A stretch of 64,000 bases of DNA from Paractinoplanes ovalisporus (GTDB lineage: Bacteria > Actinomycetota > Actinomycetes > Mycobacteriales > Micromonosporaceae): positions 62,001 through 126,000 of the forward strand of contig NZ_JAENHP010000003.1 of assembly GCF_016834655.1 (NCBI RefSeq), written 5' to 3'. Shown here piece after piece: positions 9,603 to 17,772 of the stretch (positions are counted from its first letter, which is position 1; every line of letters begins with the position of its first letter). The notes beneath the pieces are model-generated. The model saw only the letters and a program-made list of their open reading frames with translations, had not been told where the DNA came from and ran no database searches. The position numbers and the translations under genes were made by a program.

Positions 9603-10834
9603 GCCTCGACCTTGACGTCGCCAAGACCTCGATTCCCGAATCCGGTACGGGCGGGGGCCGGCGCTTCTCGATCAACCTGCGGCAGAGCGGCATCTACATC
9701 GCGTTCGCGGCGATCGTGCTCCTGTTCACGATCCTCACCGGCGGCGACATGCTCGCCCCGCAGAACATCAGCAACATCATCGTCCAGAACTCGTACATCC
9801 TGATCCTGGCCATCGGCATGATCTTGGTGATCATCGCGGGCCACATCGACCTGTCGGTGGGCTCGATCGTGGCCGCCAGCGGCGCGGTCGCGGCCGTCCT
9901 GATGGTCAACCACGACATCCCGTGGCCCCTGGCCGTGCTGATCACGCTGCTCGTGGGGGCGGCGATCGGTGCCTGGCAGGGCTACTGGGTGGCGTACTTC
10001 GGGATCCCCGCCTTCATCGTCACGCTGGCCGGCATGCTGCTGTTCCGGGCGGTCACTTACAACATCCTCGGCAACCGCGGCATCGGCCCGTTCCCCGACG
10101 AGGTGCGGACGCTGTCGAACGGCTTCACCGACGGTTATCTGGGCAACATCGGTCTCGGGGCTCTGGGCGGCGCCGACCTGGTCTCGTTGCTGGTCGGGGT
10201 CGCGGCCGTCGCCGGGATCGTCGTGACGCAGTGGCGGTCGCGGGCCGGTCGGGTGAAGTACGGCCAGGCCGTCGAGCCGTTCCCGCTGTTCGTGGCGAAG
10301 ATCGTCGTGGCCGGCTTCGTGGTCATGTTCGTGGTCGTGCAGCTGGCCCGTTTCCGCAACCTGCCGTGGGTGCTCGTGCTGCTGGCCGCGCTCGTGCTGG
10401 GCTACTCGCTGCTGACCAACCGGGCCGTGTTCGGCCGCCAGATCTACGCGGTCGGCGGCAACCTGCAGGCGGCCACGCTCTCCGGCGTCAAGGTCAAGTC
10501 GGTCGTCTTCTGGATCTTCGTCAACATGGGCGTGCTGTCGGCCCTGGCCGGCATCATCTTCGCGGGCCGGCTCAACCAGGCCAACCCGACGGGCGGCGAC
10601 CAGTTCGAGCTCGACGCCATCGCCGCGGCGTTCATCGGCGGCGCCGCCGTGCAGGGCGGCGTCGGCAAAGTCGTCGGCGCCATCACGGGCGGCCTGATCA
10701 TGGGCGTCATCAACAACGGCATGAGCCTGATCGGCGCCCCCAGCGAGCAGGTCATGCTGGTCAAGGGAGCCGTGCTGCTGGCCGCGGTGGCGTTCGACGT
10801 CTGGACGAAGCGCCGGGCCGGCGCCAGCCGCTGA
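9599..10834 (+). CDS. gguB: Sugar ABC transporter permease
   Basis: A 411-residue polytopic membrane protein starting at GTG 9599, which overlaps the ATPase stop (GTGA). It has about ten hydrophobic segments and the CUT2 permease signatures [17 protein letters not shown] and [19 protein letters not shown], with the C-terminal [19 protein letters not shown]. Members form the channel for XylF/ChvE-type transporters. It is the last gene of the operon; the DNA after the stop enters a repeat array shared with the converging hydrolase gene. Confidence 0.9.
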   Translation: MSLDLDVAKTSIPESGTGGGRRFSINLRQSGIYIAFAAIVLLFTILTGGDMLAPQNISNIIVQNSYILILAIGMILVIIAGHIDLSVGSIVAASGAVAAVLMVNHDIPWPLAVLITLLVGAAIGAWQGYWVAYFGIPAFIVTLAGMLLFRAVTYNILGNRGIGPFPDEVRTLSNGFTDGYLGNIGLGALGGADLVSLLVGVAAVAGIVVTQWRSRAGRVKYGQAVEPFPLFVAKIVVAGFVVMFVVVQLARFRNLPWVLVLLAALVLGYSLLTNRAVFGRQIYAVGGNLQAATLSGVKVKSVVFWIFVNMGVLSALAGIIFAGRLNQANPTGGDQFELDAIAAAFIGGAAVQGGVGKVVGAITGGLIMGVINNGMSLIGAPSEQVMLVKGAVLLAAVAFDVWTKRRAGASR

Positions 10835-10844
10835 CAAGCACGCA

Positions 10845-11010
10845 GCGACGTCCGGCGGGCGTCATCCGTCAGGAGGCGCTCGGAGGCATCCGGCGGGTGG
10901 TTGAGCAGCGTGCGGCGGGCGCCATCCGTTAGGAAGCGCTCGGAGTTTTCCGACGGGTGGGCCGCGGCCGTTGAGCAGCGTGCGGCGGGCGCCAGCCGCT
11001 AGGAAGTACG
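10845..11010. repeat. Imperfect repeat between converging genes
   Basis: Three imperfect copies of GTCCGGCGGGCGTCATCCGT / GTGCGGCGGGCGCCATCCGT / GTGCGGCGGGCGCCAGCCGC, each followed by (C/T)AGGA(A/G)G, start near 10851, 10910 and 10979. The last two are also preceded by GTTGAGCAGC. The third copy runs into the 3' end of the hydrolase gene (stop at 10999). No terminator hairpin with a T-tract was seen. Confidence 0.65.
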
Positions 11011-12069
11011 CGGCGTTGTCCGTCGGGCGGGCGGGTGCCCGTCGGTGAGGAAGTCGATCAGCGACTCGGCGACCGCCTGCGGGTTCTCCTCGGCCATGTG
11101 GTGGCCGGACTCGATCGGCACGCCCCGGACATCGGCGGCCCAATCGCGCCAGATCGCGAGCGGGTCGCCGTACAACTCCTCCATGTCGTCCCGCGTGGAC
11201 CAGAGGAACAGCGTCGGGCAGGTCACCCGGCGGCCCTCGGCGCGATCGTGCAGTTCGTGGTCACGGTCGACGCCCAGACCCGCTCGGTAGTCCTCGAGCA
11301 TCGCCCGTACGGTGTCAGGGTCGCGCGTCGCCGCCCGGAACTCGGCGTGGTTGGCGGCGCCCATCAGTTCCGGCGTGCCCTTGTACCAGGCGTCGGGATC
11401 GGCGTTGATGGCCCGCTCCGGTTTCTCGGGCTGCGCGAAGAAGAACCAGTGATACCAGGCCCGGGCGAAGCGCGCGTCACACCGGGCCAGGGCCTCGCTG
11501 ATCGGCACACCATCCATGACAACCAGCTTCCGTACGGCGTCAGGGTGGTCCAGGGCCAGCCGCAGCGCGACATAGCACCCGCGGTCGTGCCCGGCCACGA
11601 CGAACCGCTCGAAGCCGAGGGCCCGCATCAGCCGGGCCATGTCGCCGGCGACCGCCCGCTTCGACTGTTGTGAGTGGTCGCCGCGCACCTCGGCCTTGCC
11701 CGACCGGCCGTAACCGCGCATGTCGGGGCAGACCACGGTGAAGCCCGCTTCCACGAGCCTCGGAGCCACCCGGTGCCACGTCGATCCCGTACGGGGATGG
11801 CCGTGGATCAGAAGCAGCGGCGGTCCCTGTCCACCGTGACGCACCCGCAGCTCGACCTCGCCGACATCGACCCGCTCATCGCTGAAGTCTTCGAACACAG
11901 CCGGCCTCCCATCTGCGCTGTCCCGGCTGGTCGCGGGAGCCATCAGACACGGCTCGCCTCGCATCTGCGGTGTTCCGGTTCGTCGCAGCTCGCCTTCCGT
12001 CTGCGGTCCAGGTTCGTCGCCGGAGTCTTCGAACGCGGCCGGGCTCCTGTCTGCGTCGTCTCGGGTCAT
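10999..12069 (-). CDS. Alpha/beta hydrolase, haloacetate dehalogenase-like
   Basis: An alpha/beta-fold hydrolase of 356 residues from the ATG at 12069, which overlaps the TetR stop (ATGA), so coupling decides the start. A later ATG at 11943 would give 314 residues, closer to the family norm. Motifs: oxyanion loop LLLIHGHPRTGSTWH, DMRGYGRSG, nucleophile elbow VAGHDRGCY (Asp nucleophile as in fluoroacetate dehalogenases and epoxide hydrolases) and catalytic His in ESGHHMAEENP. The 42-residue extension looks like a duplicate of the following N-terminus (DADRSPAAFEDSGDE versus DSADGRPAVFEDFSDE). It probably hydrolyses a substrate sensed by the co-transcribed TetR. Confidence 0.8.
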   Translation of the reverse strand: MTRDDADRSPAAFEDSGDEPGPQTEGELRRTGTPQMRGEPCLMAPATSRDSADGRPAVFEDFSDERVDVGEVELRVRHGGQGPPLLLIHGHPRTGSTWHRVAPRLVEAGFTVVCPDMRGYGRSGKAEVRGDHSQQSKRAVAGDMARLMRALGFERFVVAGHDRGCYVALRLALDHPDAVRKLVVMDGVPISEALARCDARFARAWYHWFFFAQPEKPERAINADPDAWYKGTPELMGAANHAEFRAATRDPDTVRAMLEDYRAGLGVDRDHELHDRAEGRRVTCPTLFLWSTRDDMEELYGDPLAIWRDWAADVRGVPIESGHHMAEENPQAVAESLIDFLTDGHPPARRTTPRTS

Positions 12070-12791
12070 CGCGGACGGCCTCGGATGTGGTTGACCTCCC
12101 AGCCGCCTCGCATCTCGGTCAGGGAGCGGGTGAGCCACTCGGCCATCAGCGCCCGTTCGGCCTCGGTCAGGGCCGGCAGGTCGGGCAGGGCCGTCTGGAA
12201 GGTGACGGCCACCGCGGTGGTGCCGGTGTCGGCGGTGGAGGGTGCGGTGGTGAGGATTCTGGTCGCCACGGCCTCGAACATGGCGTCGGCCAGGCCGGGA
12301 TCGCGAGCCTCGGCCGGTGTCTGCAACAGCGCCAGGACCGTTCCGCTGCCGGCCGCGTGGATCATGTCGGTGGCGCGGGCCTCGTCGACCCGCAACAGGC
12401 CGGCCGTGGCCAGCCGGTGCACCCGCCGGCGCAGCACCTCGATGCCGGTCGCGGTCGCCGGCGAGACCCGGCCCGGAGCGTTCAGCAACGCGTAGAGCCC
12501 GGGGTTGGCCAGGCCGAACTCGACGTGTGCCTGCCAGCCGACGCGCAGGTCGGCGACCGGGTCGTCGTCGGTGGCGGCCTGGGATTTCGCGGCGACGTAG
12601 CTGGCCATCACGTGTTCGGCGACCGCGTCGATCAGGCCTTCCTTGTCGCCGAACAGTCGGTAGATCGTCGGCGCCTGGACCCCGGCCGCCTGGGAGACCG
12701 CGCGGGTGGTCACCCCGCGGGCGCCCTGCTCGCGAAGGATCTGTGTGGCCGCCTCGACGATCGCCGAGCGTGTGTCGTCCCGAACCTGCAT
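12066..12791 (-). CDS. TetR family transcriptional regulator
   Basis: A 241-residue repressor. The N-terminal helix-turn-helix is RSAIVEAATQILREQGARGVTTRAVSQAAGVQAPTIYRLFGDKEGLIDAV (residues about 8-57), with the TIYRLFGDKEGL recognition signature. The C-terminal ligand-binding domain is unassigned. It is divergent from a quinone-reductase-like gene at 12876 and coupled to the hydrolase behind it. A GATAACA/TGTTATC inverted repeat lies directly before its start and is the probable autoregulatory operator. Confidence 0.9.
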   Translation of the reverse strand: MQVRDDTRSAIVEAATQILREQGARGVTTRAVSQAAGVQAPTIYRLFGDKEGLIDAVAEHVMASYVAAKSQAATDDDPVADLRVGWQAHVEFGLANPGLYALLNAPGRVSPATATGIEVLRRRVHRLATAGLLRVDEARATDMIHAAGSGTVLALLQTPAEARDPGLADAMFEAVATRILTTAPSTADTGTTAVAVTFQTALPDLPALTEAERALMAEWLTRSLTEMRGGWEVNHIRGRPR

Positions 12792-12799
12792 GTAGCGAT

Positions 12800-12819
12800 G
12801 ATAACAGCACCTTGTTATC
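12800..12819. promoter_or_regulatory. Probable TetR operator
   Basis: GATAACA-GCACCT-TGTTATC, 7-bp perfect arms with a 6-nt spacer, lies 9 bp upstream of the TetR start in the 84-bp divergent intergenic region. A further half-site GTGATAAC follows at about 12833. The position allows control of both the TetR-hydrolase pair and the oxidoreductase at 12876. Confidence 0.65.
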
Positions 12820-12875
12820 CATGGAAGGAACAGTGATAACGTGTTCGGCGTAACGACGGAAACAAGGAGCTCATC

Positions 12876-13739
12876 ATGATCGTCATCACCGGGGCCGGCG
12901 GACAGCTCGGCTCACGTATCGTCGAGCAGTTGCTCTCGCTGGCGCCCGCTGAGCAGGTCGGCGTCAGCGTGCGCGACGTAGCCCAGGCCAAGCGGTTCGC
13001 CGATCGGGGTGTCCGGGTGCGACGGGGAGACTTCCTCGAACCCGAGACCTTGAGCCACGCCTTCGAGGGCGCCGATCAGGTGCTGATCGTGTCGGCCTCC
13101 ATCCGCGGCGCGGCGGCCGTCCCGGCCAACCGGGCCGCGATCGACGCCGCCCGTTCCGCCGGGGCCCGCCGGATCCTCTACACCAGCCACCAGGCGGCGT
13201 CGCACCACTCGCTGTTCGCGCCCCAGCTGACCCACGCCGCGACGGAGGATCACCTGGCGGCTGCCGGCGTGCCGTTCACCTCTCTGCGCAACGGCTTCTA
13301 CGCCACGACGCTCGGGTTCTATCTCGGCGCGGCTGTCGAGACCGGCCGCTTGGTGGTCCCCGAAGACGGGCCGTTCTCGTGGACGGCCCACGACGACCTG
13401 GCCGGCGTGGCCGCGGCCGCGCTCGCTTCCGAGGGTTTGTTCGACGGGGCGACGCCGCCGTTGACCGCGCCCGACATGCTCGACTTCGCCGCCGTGGCCG
13501 AGCAGGCGAGCGAGGTGGCCGGGCGCATGATCGAGCATGTGGTGGTCGGCGACGACGACTGGAAGGCGTCCGCGGTGGCGGCGGGCATGCCGGAGGCGGC
13601 GGCCGAGTTCACGCTCGGCATGTTCCGGGCGGCCCGCCGGGGCGAGTTCGCCGTCACCGACCCGACGCTGGAGAAGGTGCTGGGGCGTCCCGCGATCCCG
13701 GCCCGTCAGGTGATCGAAGATCTGCTCGCCCCGCGATAA
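12876..13739 (+). CDS. NmrA-like NAD(P)H-binding oxidoreductase
   Basis: A 287-residue atypical short-chain dehydrogenase. The dinucleotide-binding loop is ITGAGGQLGSRIVEQLL at the N-terminus (GxxGxxG), followed by a VRRGDFLEPETLSHAFEGADQVLIVS strand and LYTSHQAASHHS. It resembles QorB/NmrA proteins, which are NADPH:quinone reductases or redox sensors. AAGGAG precedes the ATG by 8 nt. Control by the divergent TetR is likely given the shared operator. The physiological electron acceptor is unknown. Confidence 0.82.
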   Translation: MIVITGAGGQLGSRIVEQLLSLAPAEQVGVSVRDVAQAKRFADRGVRVRRGDFLEPETLSHAFEGADQVLIVSASIRGAAAVPANRAAIDAARSAGARRILYTSHQAASHHSLFAPQLTHAATEDHLAAAGVPFTSLRNGFYATTLGFYLGAAVETGRLVVPEDGPFSWTAHDDLAGVAAAALASEGLFDGATPPLTAPDMLDFAAVAEQASEVAGRMIEHVVVGDDDWKASAVAAGMPEAAAEFTLGMFRAARRGEFAVTDPTLEKVLGRPAIPARQVIEDLLAPR

Positions 13740-13778
13740 TCGGTGTCGCCGCGGCCGGGTGGCGGTTATAAACCACCC

Positions 13779-14555
13779 ATGGCCGAAGAGGTTCTGGCGG
13801 GCGGCAACACCGTTGGTGCCGCGCGGATCGGCGATGTCGTCCACAAACAGGCGTCGCCGTGGACGCCGACGGTGCATGCCCTGCTGCGGCACCTGGAGGC
13901 GGCCGGGTTCGAGGGTGCCCCGCGGGCGCTCGGGTTCGACGACCAGGGGCGCGAGATGCTCACGTTCCTGCCCGGAGAGACGGCCGGCGGCCGCTATCCG
14001 TGGCCGGAGTGGGCGTTCACCGACGGGATGCTCACGCAGGTCGGGCAGTGGCTCCGCCGTGTGCACGACCTGACGGCCGGGTTCGTGCCGCCGGCGGACG
14101 AGCGGTGGTTCGCGGGGCGCACCATGGAACCCGGGCTGATCGTCGGGCATCAGGACGCGGCTCCTTACAACGCCGCGGTCGTGAACGGTGACCGGCTGAC
14201 CGGGTTCTTCGACTGGGACACGGCGGGTCCGTCGACGAGGGAGTTCGACCTGGCGTTCGCCGCGCTCTGGTGGGTGCCGTTGTGCCCGCCGAGTGTGGCG
14301 GAGGGGCTGGGCTTCCACGACAGCACGGACCGGTCGCGCCGCCTCCACCTGTTGCTGGATTCCTATGGCTATGAAGGGGACCGCCATGCCTTCGGCGGGG
14401 TGATCGTGCGGCGGGCGCGGCGGCAGGCTCAGGTGATGCGTGAGATGGCCGACGCGGGGGACCAGGCCGCGATCGCGCTGCGGCCGGTCGCGGGCTACAT
14501 CGAACAGTCGGCGTCGGACGTCGAAGCCTTCCCGGATTCCTTCTGGGTGCGCTGA
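13779..14555 (+). CDS. Aminoglycoside phosphotransferase-fold kinase
   Basis: A 258-residue APH-family protein from the ATG at 13779. The Brenner motif is HQDAAPYN (HxDxxxxN, in place of the usual HGDxxxxN) and the metal-binding motif is FFDWDTAGPSTREFDLAFAALWW. Upstream lie a short N-lobe with VVHKQASPW (probable ATP-contacting Lys) and WLRRVHDLT. Proteins of this kind phosphorylate small molecules, including antibiotics, sugars or choline; the substrate cannot be told. It stands 39 bp after the oxidoreductase and may be in its transcript. Confidence 0.8.
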   Translation: MAEEVLAGGNTVGAARIGDVVHKQASPWTPTVHALLRHLEAAGFEGAPRALGFDDQGREMLTFLPGETAGGRYPWPEWAFTDGMLTQVGQWLRRVHDLTAGFVPPADERWFAGRTMEPGLIVGHQDAAPYNAAVVNGDRLTGFFDWDTAGPSTREFDLAFAALWWVPLCPPSVAEGLGFHDSTDRSRRLHLLLDSYGYEGDRHAFGGVIVRRARRQAQVMREMADAGDQAAIALRPVAGYIEQSASDVEAFPDSFWVR

Positions 14556-14588
14556 CCGTCGCCCACGTCAGGTTCGGCGGCCTGTGTT

Positions 14589-14768
14589 CCGGTCGCCGAT
14601 GTCCAGGGTGGCGGAGGCGGTTCGTGCCTGCGGGCGGTGTGTTGCCGTCGTCGCCGACCCGGACGCGATCGCCGAGGTCCCGGTCGCCGGTGTCCGGGGT
14701 GGCGGAGGCGGTTCGTGTCTGCGGGCGGTGTGTTGCCGTCGTCGCCGACCCGGACGCGACCCCGGTCG
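14589..14768. repeat. 91-bp direct repeat, two copies
   Basis: GGTCGCCGATGTCC at 14591 recurs as GGTCGCCGGTGTCC at 14682, a period of 91 bp. The second copy is nearly identical over about 85 bp, including GGCGGAGGCGGTTCGTG and GTGTTGCCGTCGTCGCCG. It occupies most of the 273-bp gap between the phosphotransferase and the HEAT-repeat gene. The period is not a multiple of three, consistent with being non-coding. Confidence 0.8.
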
Positions 14769-14828
14769 CGGTGGAGCCGGGGGACTCGGGCGCCGAAAAA
14801 TGTCGTAGGGGAGCGGTAGGTTCGCGGC

Positions 14829-16067
14829 GTGTTCGAAGCAATGAACGACGTGCCCTGGTCCAGCCTCCATCACGCGTACGGCACTGCCGAAGACGTGCCC
14901 GATCAACTGCGCTCGCTGTCCTCCGACGACCCCGAGGTGCGGCGGAAAGCGCGCCACGACAGCTACGGCAACATCTTCCACCAGGGAACCCGTTACGAGG
15001 CGAGCGTGGCCGCGGTGCCGTTCCTGCTCGAACTGCTCGGCGATCCGTCCACGCCCGAGCGGGCCGAGCTGCTCGAGCTGCTGGTGGCGCTCGCGATCGG
15101 CTATGACGAATCGTGGCTGCCGGCCGGCTTCCCGGTCGCCGACCACCGCGAGGCGGCCGCGGCCGGCGCCGCGCTGCTGGCGGCGGGTGGCGGCGGGTGG
15201 GATCACATCGACACCCTCGGGCCCGACGATCAGAACCGGTTGCAGGCCTGCGTCGACCTGCGTGTCTACGACGCCGTGGGCGAGGGCGTGCCGCTGTTCG
15301 TCGGCCTGCTCGAAGACGATGACGCCGCCGTGCGGCGCATGGCCGCTTGCGCCCTGGGCTGGTTCCCCGAGCGTGCCGGTGAGTCTGCGGCCGCGTTGGT
15401 CTGGTCGGTGATCGACGCCGACGAGTCGGTGGCCGCCACGGCCGCGCTGTCCCTAGGGTTGATCGGCGCCGGCCAGCCGCCCACGACCGAGCCAACGGGC
15501 GCTGGGCCGGGCGGGGCTGCGGTGCCGGCGGCGGGGGCGTTCGCGGGTGAGGCGCTGGCGGCCGCGTTCGGTGGGACGCGGGAGCTGGTGCGGGGTGCTG
15601 CGGCCGTCGGGCTCGCGCGGTTGCATGGGCTGGAAGCGCGGCCGGAGGTGGTTGACGCCTTGTTGCGCTTGTCGGCCGCGGGCGCGGGCTCGGAGGTTCC
15701 GTTCTATGACGGCAACCTCTCCGGCTATGCGTCGCTGTCGTTGCGGCTGGTGCTGCCGGACGATTCCGACGTCGCGTTCAGCTCTCTGCTCGACCGCATT
15801 GCGTCGGTTTCCGGTGTCGAGGCGCTGCCGGTTGTCGCCGAGGCGTTGCGCCGGGCCTTCGGGACGGGGCCGGTCGCCAAGGAGACGCCGTTCGGTGAAC
15901 TGACCGAGCGGCAGCAGAGGCTCGTGCGCGCCCTGGCCCACTCACCCGAGACGTGGCAGCTCGCCGGTGGCTCATTCGGCAACTTCTCGCTGATGGTCAG
16001 TGGATACGGGTTGCCGTATTCGGCCGATCGCATGCGGGACTACGCGGAGGTGGCGAAGATGCCGTAG
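14829..16067 (+). CDS. HEAT-repeat protein, paralogue 1
   Basis: A 412-residue alpha-solenoid protein starting at GTG 14829. It begins with WSSLHHAYGTAEDVPDQLRSL...HDSYGNIFHQGTRYEASVAAVPFLLELL, followed by HEAT-like helices (DDDAAVRRMAACALGWFPE, DADESVAATAALSLGLIG). No enzyme motif or signal peptide; probably a scaffold. The gene at 19502-20632 encodes a clear paralogue, sharing YxxxxHQGxRYEA, the LPDDS(D/E)xAF block and LTxRQQRLVRxLAxSPxTWQ. An Ala/Gly/Pro-rich insert near residues 215-240 separates two HEAT blocks. Its 3' end overlaps the converging GH13 gene by 28 bp. Confidence 0.78.
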   Translation: MFEAMNDVPWSSLHHAYGTAEDVPDQLRSLSSDDPEVRRKARHDSYGNIFHQGTRYEASVAAVPFLLELLGDPSTPERAELLELLVALAIGYDESWLPAGFPVADHREAAAAGAALLAAGGGGWDHIDTLGPDDQNRLQACVDLRVYDAVGEGVPLFVGLLEDDDAAVRRMAACALGWFPERAGESAAALVWSVIDADESVAATAALSLGLIGAGQPPTTEPTGAGPGGAAVPAAGAFAGEALAAAFGGTRELVRGAAAVGLARLHGLEARPEVVDALLRLSAAGAGSEVPFYDGNLSGYASLSLRLVLPDDSDVAFSSLLDRIASVSGVEALPVVAEALRRAFGTGPVAKETPFGELTERQQRLVRALAHSPETWQLAGGSFGNFSLMVSGYGLPYSADRMRDYAEVAKMP

Positions 16068-17641
16068 CCGAAGGCGGACACGTGCAAACCGTCTGTGGTG
16101 GGCTCGACTCCGGATGCCAGCAGGGGGGTCGCCGGGGCGGTGAAGGGGAGCGTGGCGGGCTCGCGGCGCGGGTTCAGGACTACCAGGTGGGAGTCGTTGC
16201 GGATGTATGCGAAGGGGTAGCCCTCGGAGACGACTCGGGTTGATGTTCGGGTGCCCAGGGCGGGGGTGGCGTGGCGTAGGGCGATCACGCGGCGGACAAA
16301 AGTGAGCGTCGACGTGGGGTCGTGTTGCTGGGCGGCCACGGTGGGGCGGTCGGGGGAGGGGTCGATGGGCAGGTATAGGCGGTTGGCGGGGGCGGTGGAG
16401 AAGCCCGCGTTCGGGGTGTTGTCCCACTGCATGGGGGTTCGGCAACCCGCACGGTTGTAGCCGGGATTGCAGATCGAACCCTCCACGTCGGGCAGGCCCG
16501 GGAGGTAGCGCATGCCGATCTCGTCGCCGTAGTACAGGCACGGGACACTTCCCCACGTGAACAGGAACACCAGCGCCGGTGGTAGCTGGTCGGGTGTTCT
16601 GGGGCCGCAGCACAGGCGGTTGAAGTCGTGGTCGGCGGTGGCCAGGATGATCGGGCGGTCGGGATGGCCGGCGCGGGCGTTGGCCCAGGCATCGAGGAAC
16701 GGGCGTGTGCTGCCCCTGCCCTCGGCGTCGAAGAACGGCTCGCGGGGCTCCTGAAACGGCAGGCGGCCGGCCGACTGGTTGTTGAACAGGCTCGCGTGCG
16801 CATCGTGGATCACCAGGAAGAAGTCGGCGTCGAAGGCCGGTTTTCCGCCCGCACGGGGTTCCTCGCCCTCGGGAATCAGGACCGCGTCGGGGTGGTCGAC
16901 GTCCAGCCACTCGCGGATCTCGCGCCACAGCGCGACCGTCTCGGCGTACCCCTGGGTCAGCTCCTCGTCCTTGACCAGCGAGAACGCCATGTCGACGCGG
17001 AAACCCGCAACCCCGAGATCCAGCCAGTACGCGATGATGTCCTTCAGCGCCTGGCGGTTGCGTTTCGGGCCGGGGGCGTCGATCGCGTCGCGCCACGGTT
17101 CGTCGGTGTTCGGGCCGACCCAGCCGAAATTGAGGGCGGGCTGCTCGTCGTAGAAGTTTTTCAGATACCAGCCGGGGCGCGGGCCGGGAGAAGGCACCCA
17201 CGCCGGTGTGCCGGGCATGTCGCGGGTCCACGAGCGTTCGGGAAGTTGCTCGCACCAGATGTAACGGTCGCCCTCGGGGGAGGGACCGGTGGCGGCGAGC
17301 TCACGCTGGAACCACGGGTGCTCGATCGACGTGTGGCCGGCCACCAGGTCGAGCAGGACGCGGATGCCCCGTTCGCGGGCCTTGGCGACGAGTTCGGCCA
17401 TGTCGGCGTTGGTGCCGTAGCGCGGGGCGATCGTGAGGTAGTCGGACACGTCGTAGCCGGCGTCGACGAACGGCGACGCGAAACACGGGTTGAACCAGAT
17501 GACGTTCACGCCCAGCGAGGCGATGTGGTCGAGGCGGTCGATGACTCCGCGCAGGTCACCCACGCCGTCGCCGTCGGAGTCGGCGAACGACTGGGGATAG
17601 ATCTCGTACATCACCGCGTCGGCCAGCCATTCACGCCCCAT
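16040..17641 (-). CDS. GH13 alpha-glucosidase/amylase-family hydrolase
   Basis: A 533-residue TIM-barrel glycoside hydrolase of family 13. Conserved regions: YEIYPQSFADSDGDGVGDLRG, DLVAGHTSIEHPWFQ, nucleophile region GVAGFRVDMAF, acid/base region AVLIPEGEEP and the third acidic region LATADHDFNRL. The DGDGVGDLxG pattern and lack of a signal peptide suggest an intracellular oligo-glucosidase or trehalose-type enzyme. In-frame ATGs at 17641, 17650 and 17677 are possible; 17641 sits closest to the start of family similarity. The C-terminal beta domain is short. Nearest neighbours are not sugar genes. Confidence 0.85.
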   Translation of the reverse strand: MGREWLADAVMYEIYPQSFADSDGDGVGDLRGVIDRLDHIASLGVNVIWFNPCFASPFVDAGYDVSDYLTIAPRYGTNADMAELVAKARERGIRVLLDLVAGHTSIEHPWFQRELAATGPSPEGDRYIWCEQLPERSWTRDMPGTPAWVPSPGPRPGWYLKNFYDEQPALNFGWVGPNTDEPWRDAIDAPGPKRNRQALKDIIAYWLDLGVAGFRVDMAFSLVKDEELTQGYAETVALWREIREWLDVDHPDAVLIPEGEEPRAGGKPAFDADFFLVIHDAHASLFNNQSAGRLPFQEPREPFFDAEGRGSTRPFLDAWANARAGHPDRPIILATADHDFNRLCCGPRTPDQLPPALVFLFTWGSVPCLYYGDEIGMRYLPGLPDVEGSICNPGYNRAGCRTPMQWDNTPNAGFSTAPANRLYLPIDPSPDRPTVAAQQHDPTSTLTFVRRVIALRHATPALGTRTSTRVVSEGYPFAYIRNDSHLVVLNPRREPATLPFTAPATPLLASGVEPTTDGLHVSAFGYGIFATSA

Positions 17642-17772
17642 GCAGGCCATGCTAGGGCCCGGCCGATCACCAGGCACGGCGATGCGGCCCAGTCACGGTG
17701 CGCTGGAGGGAGTGCCTGCCCAGGGTTCGGGCGTGGTGCGCCGGAAGACCACGGAAGGCGGACGGCCGGGGG

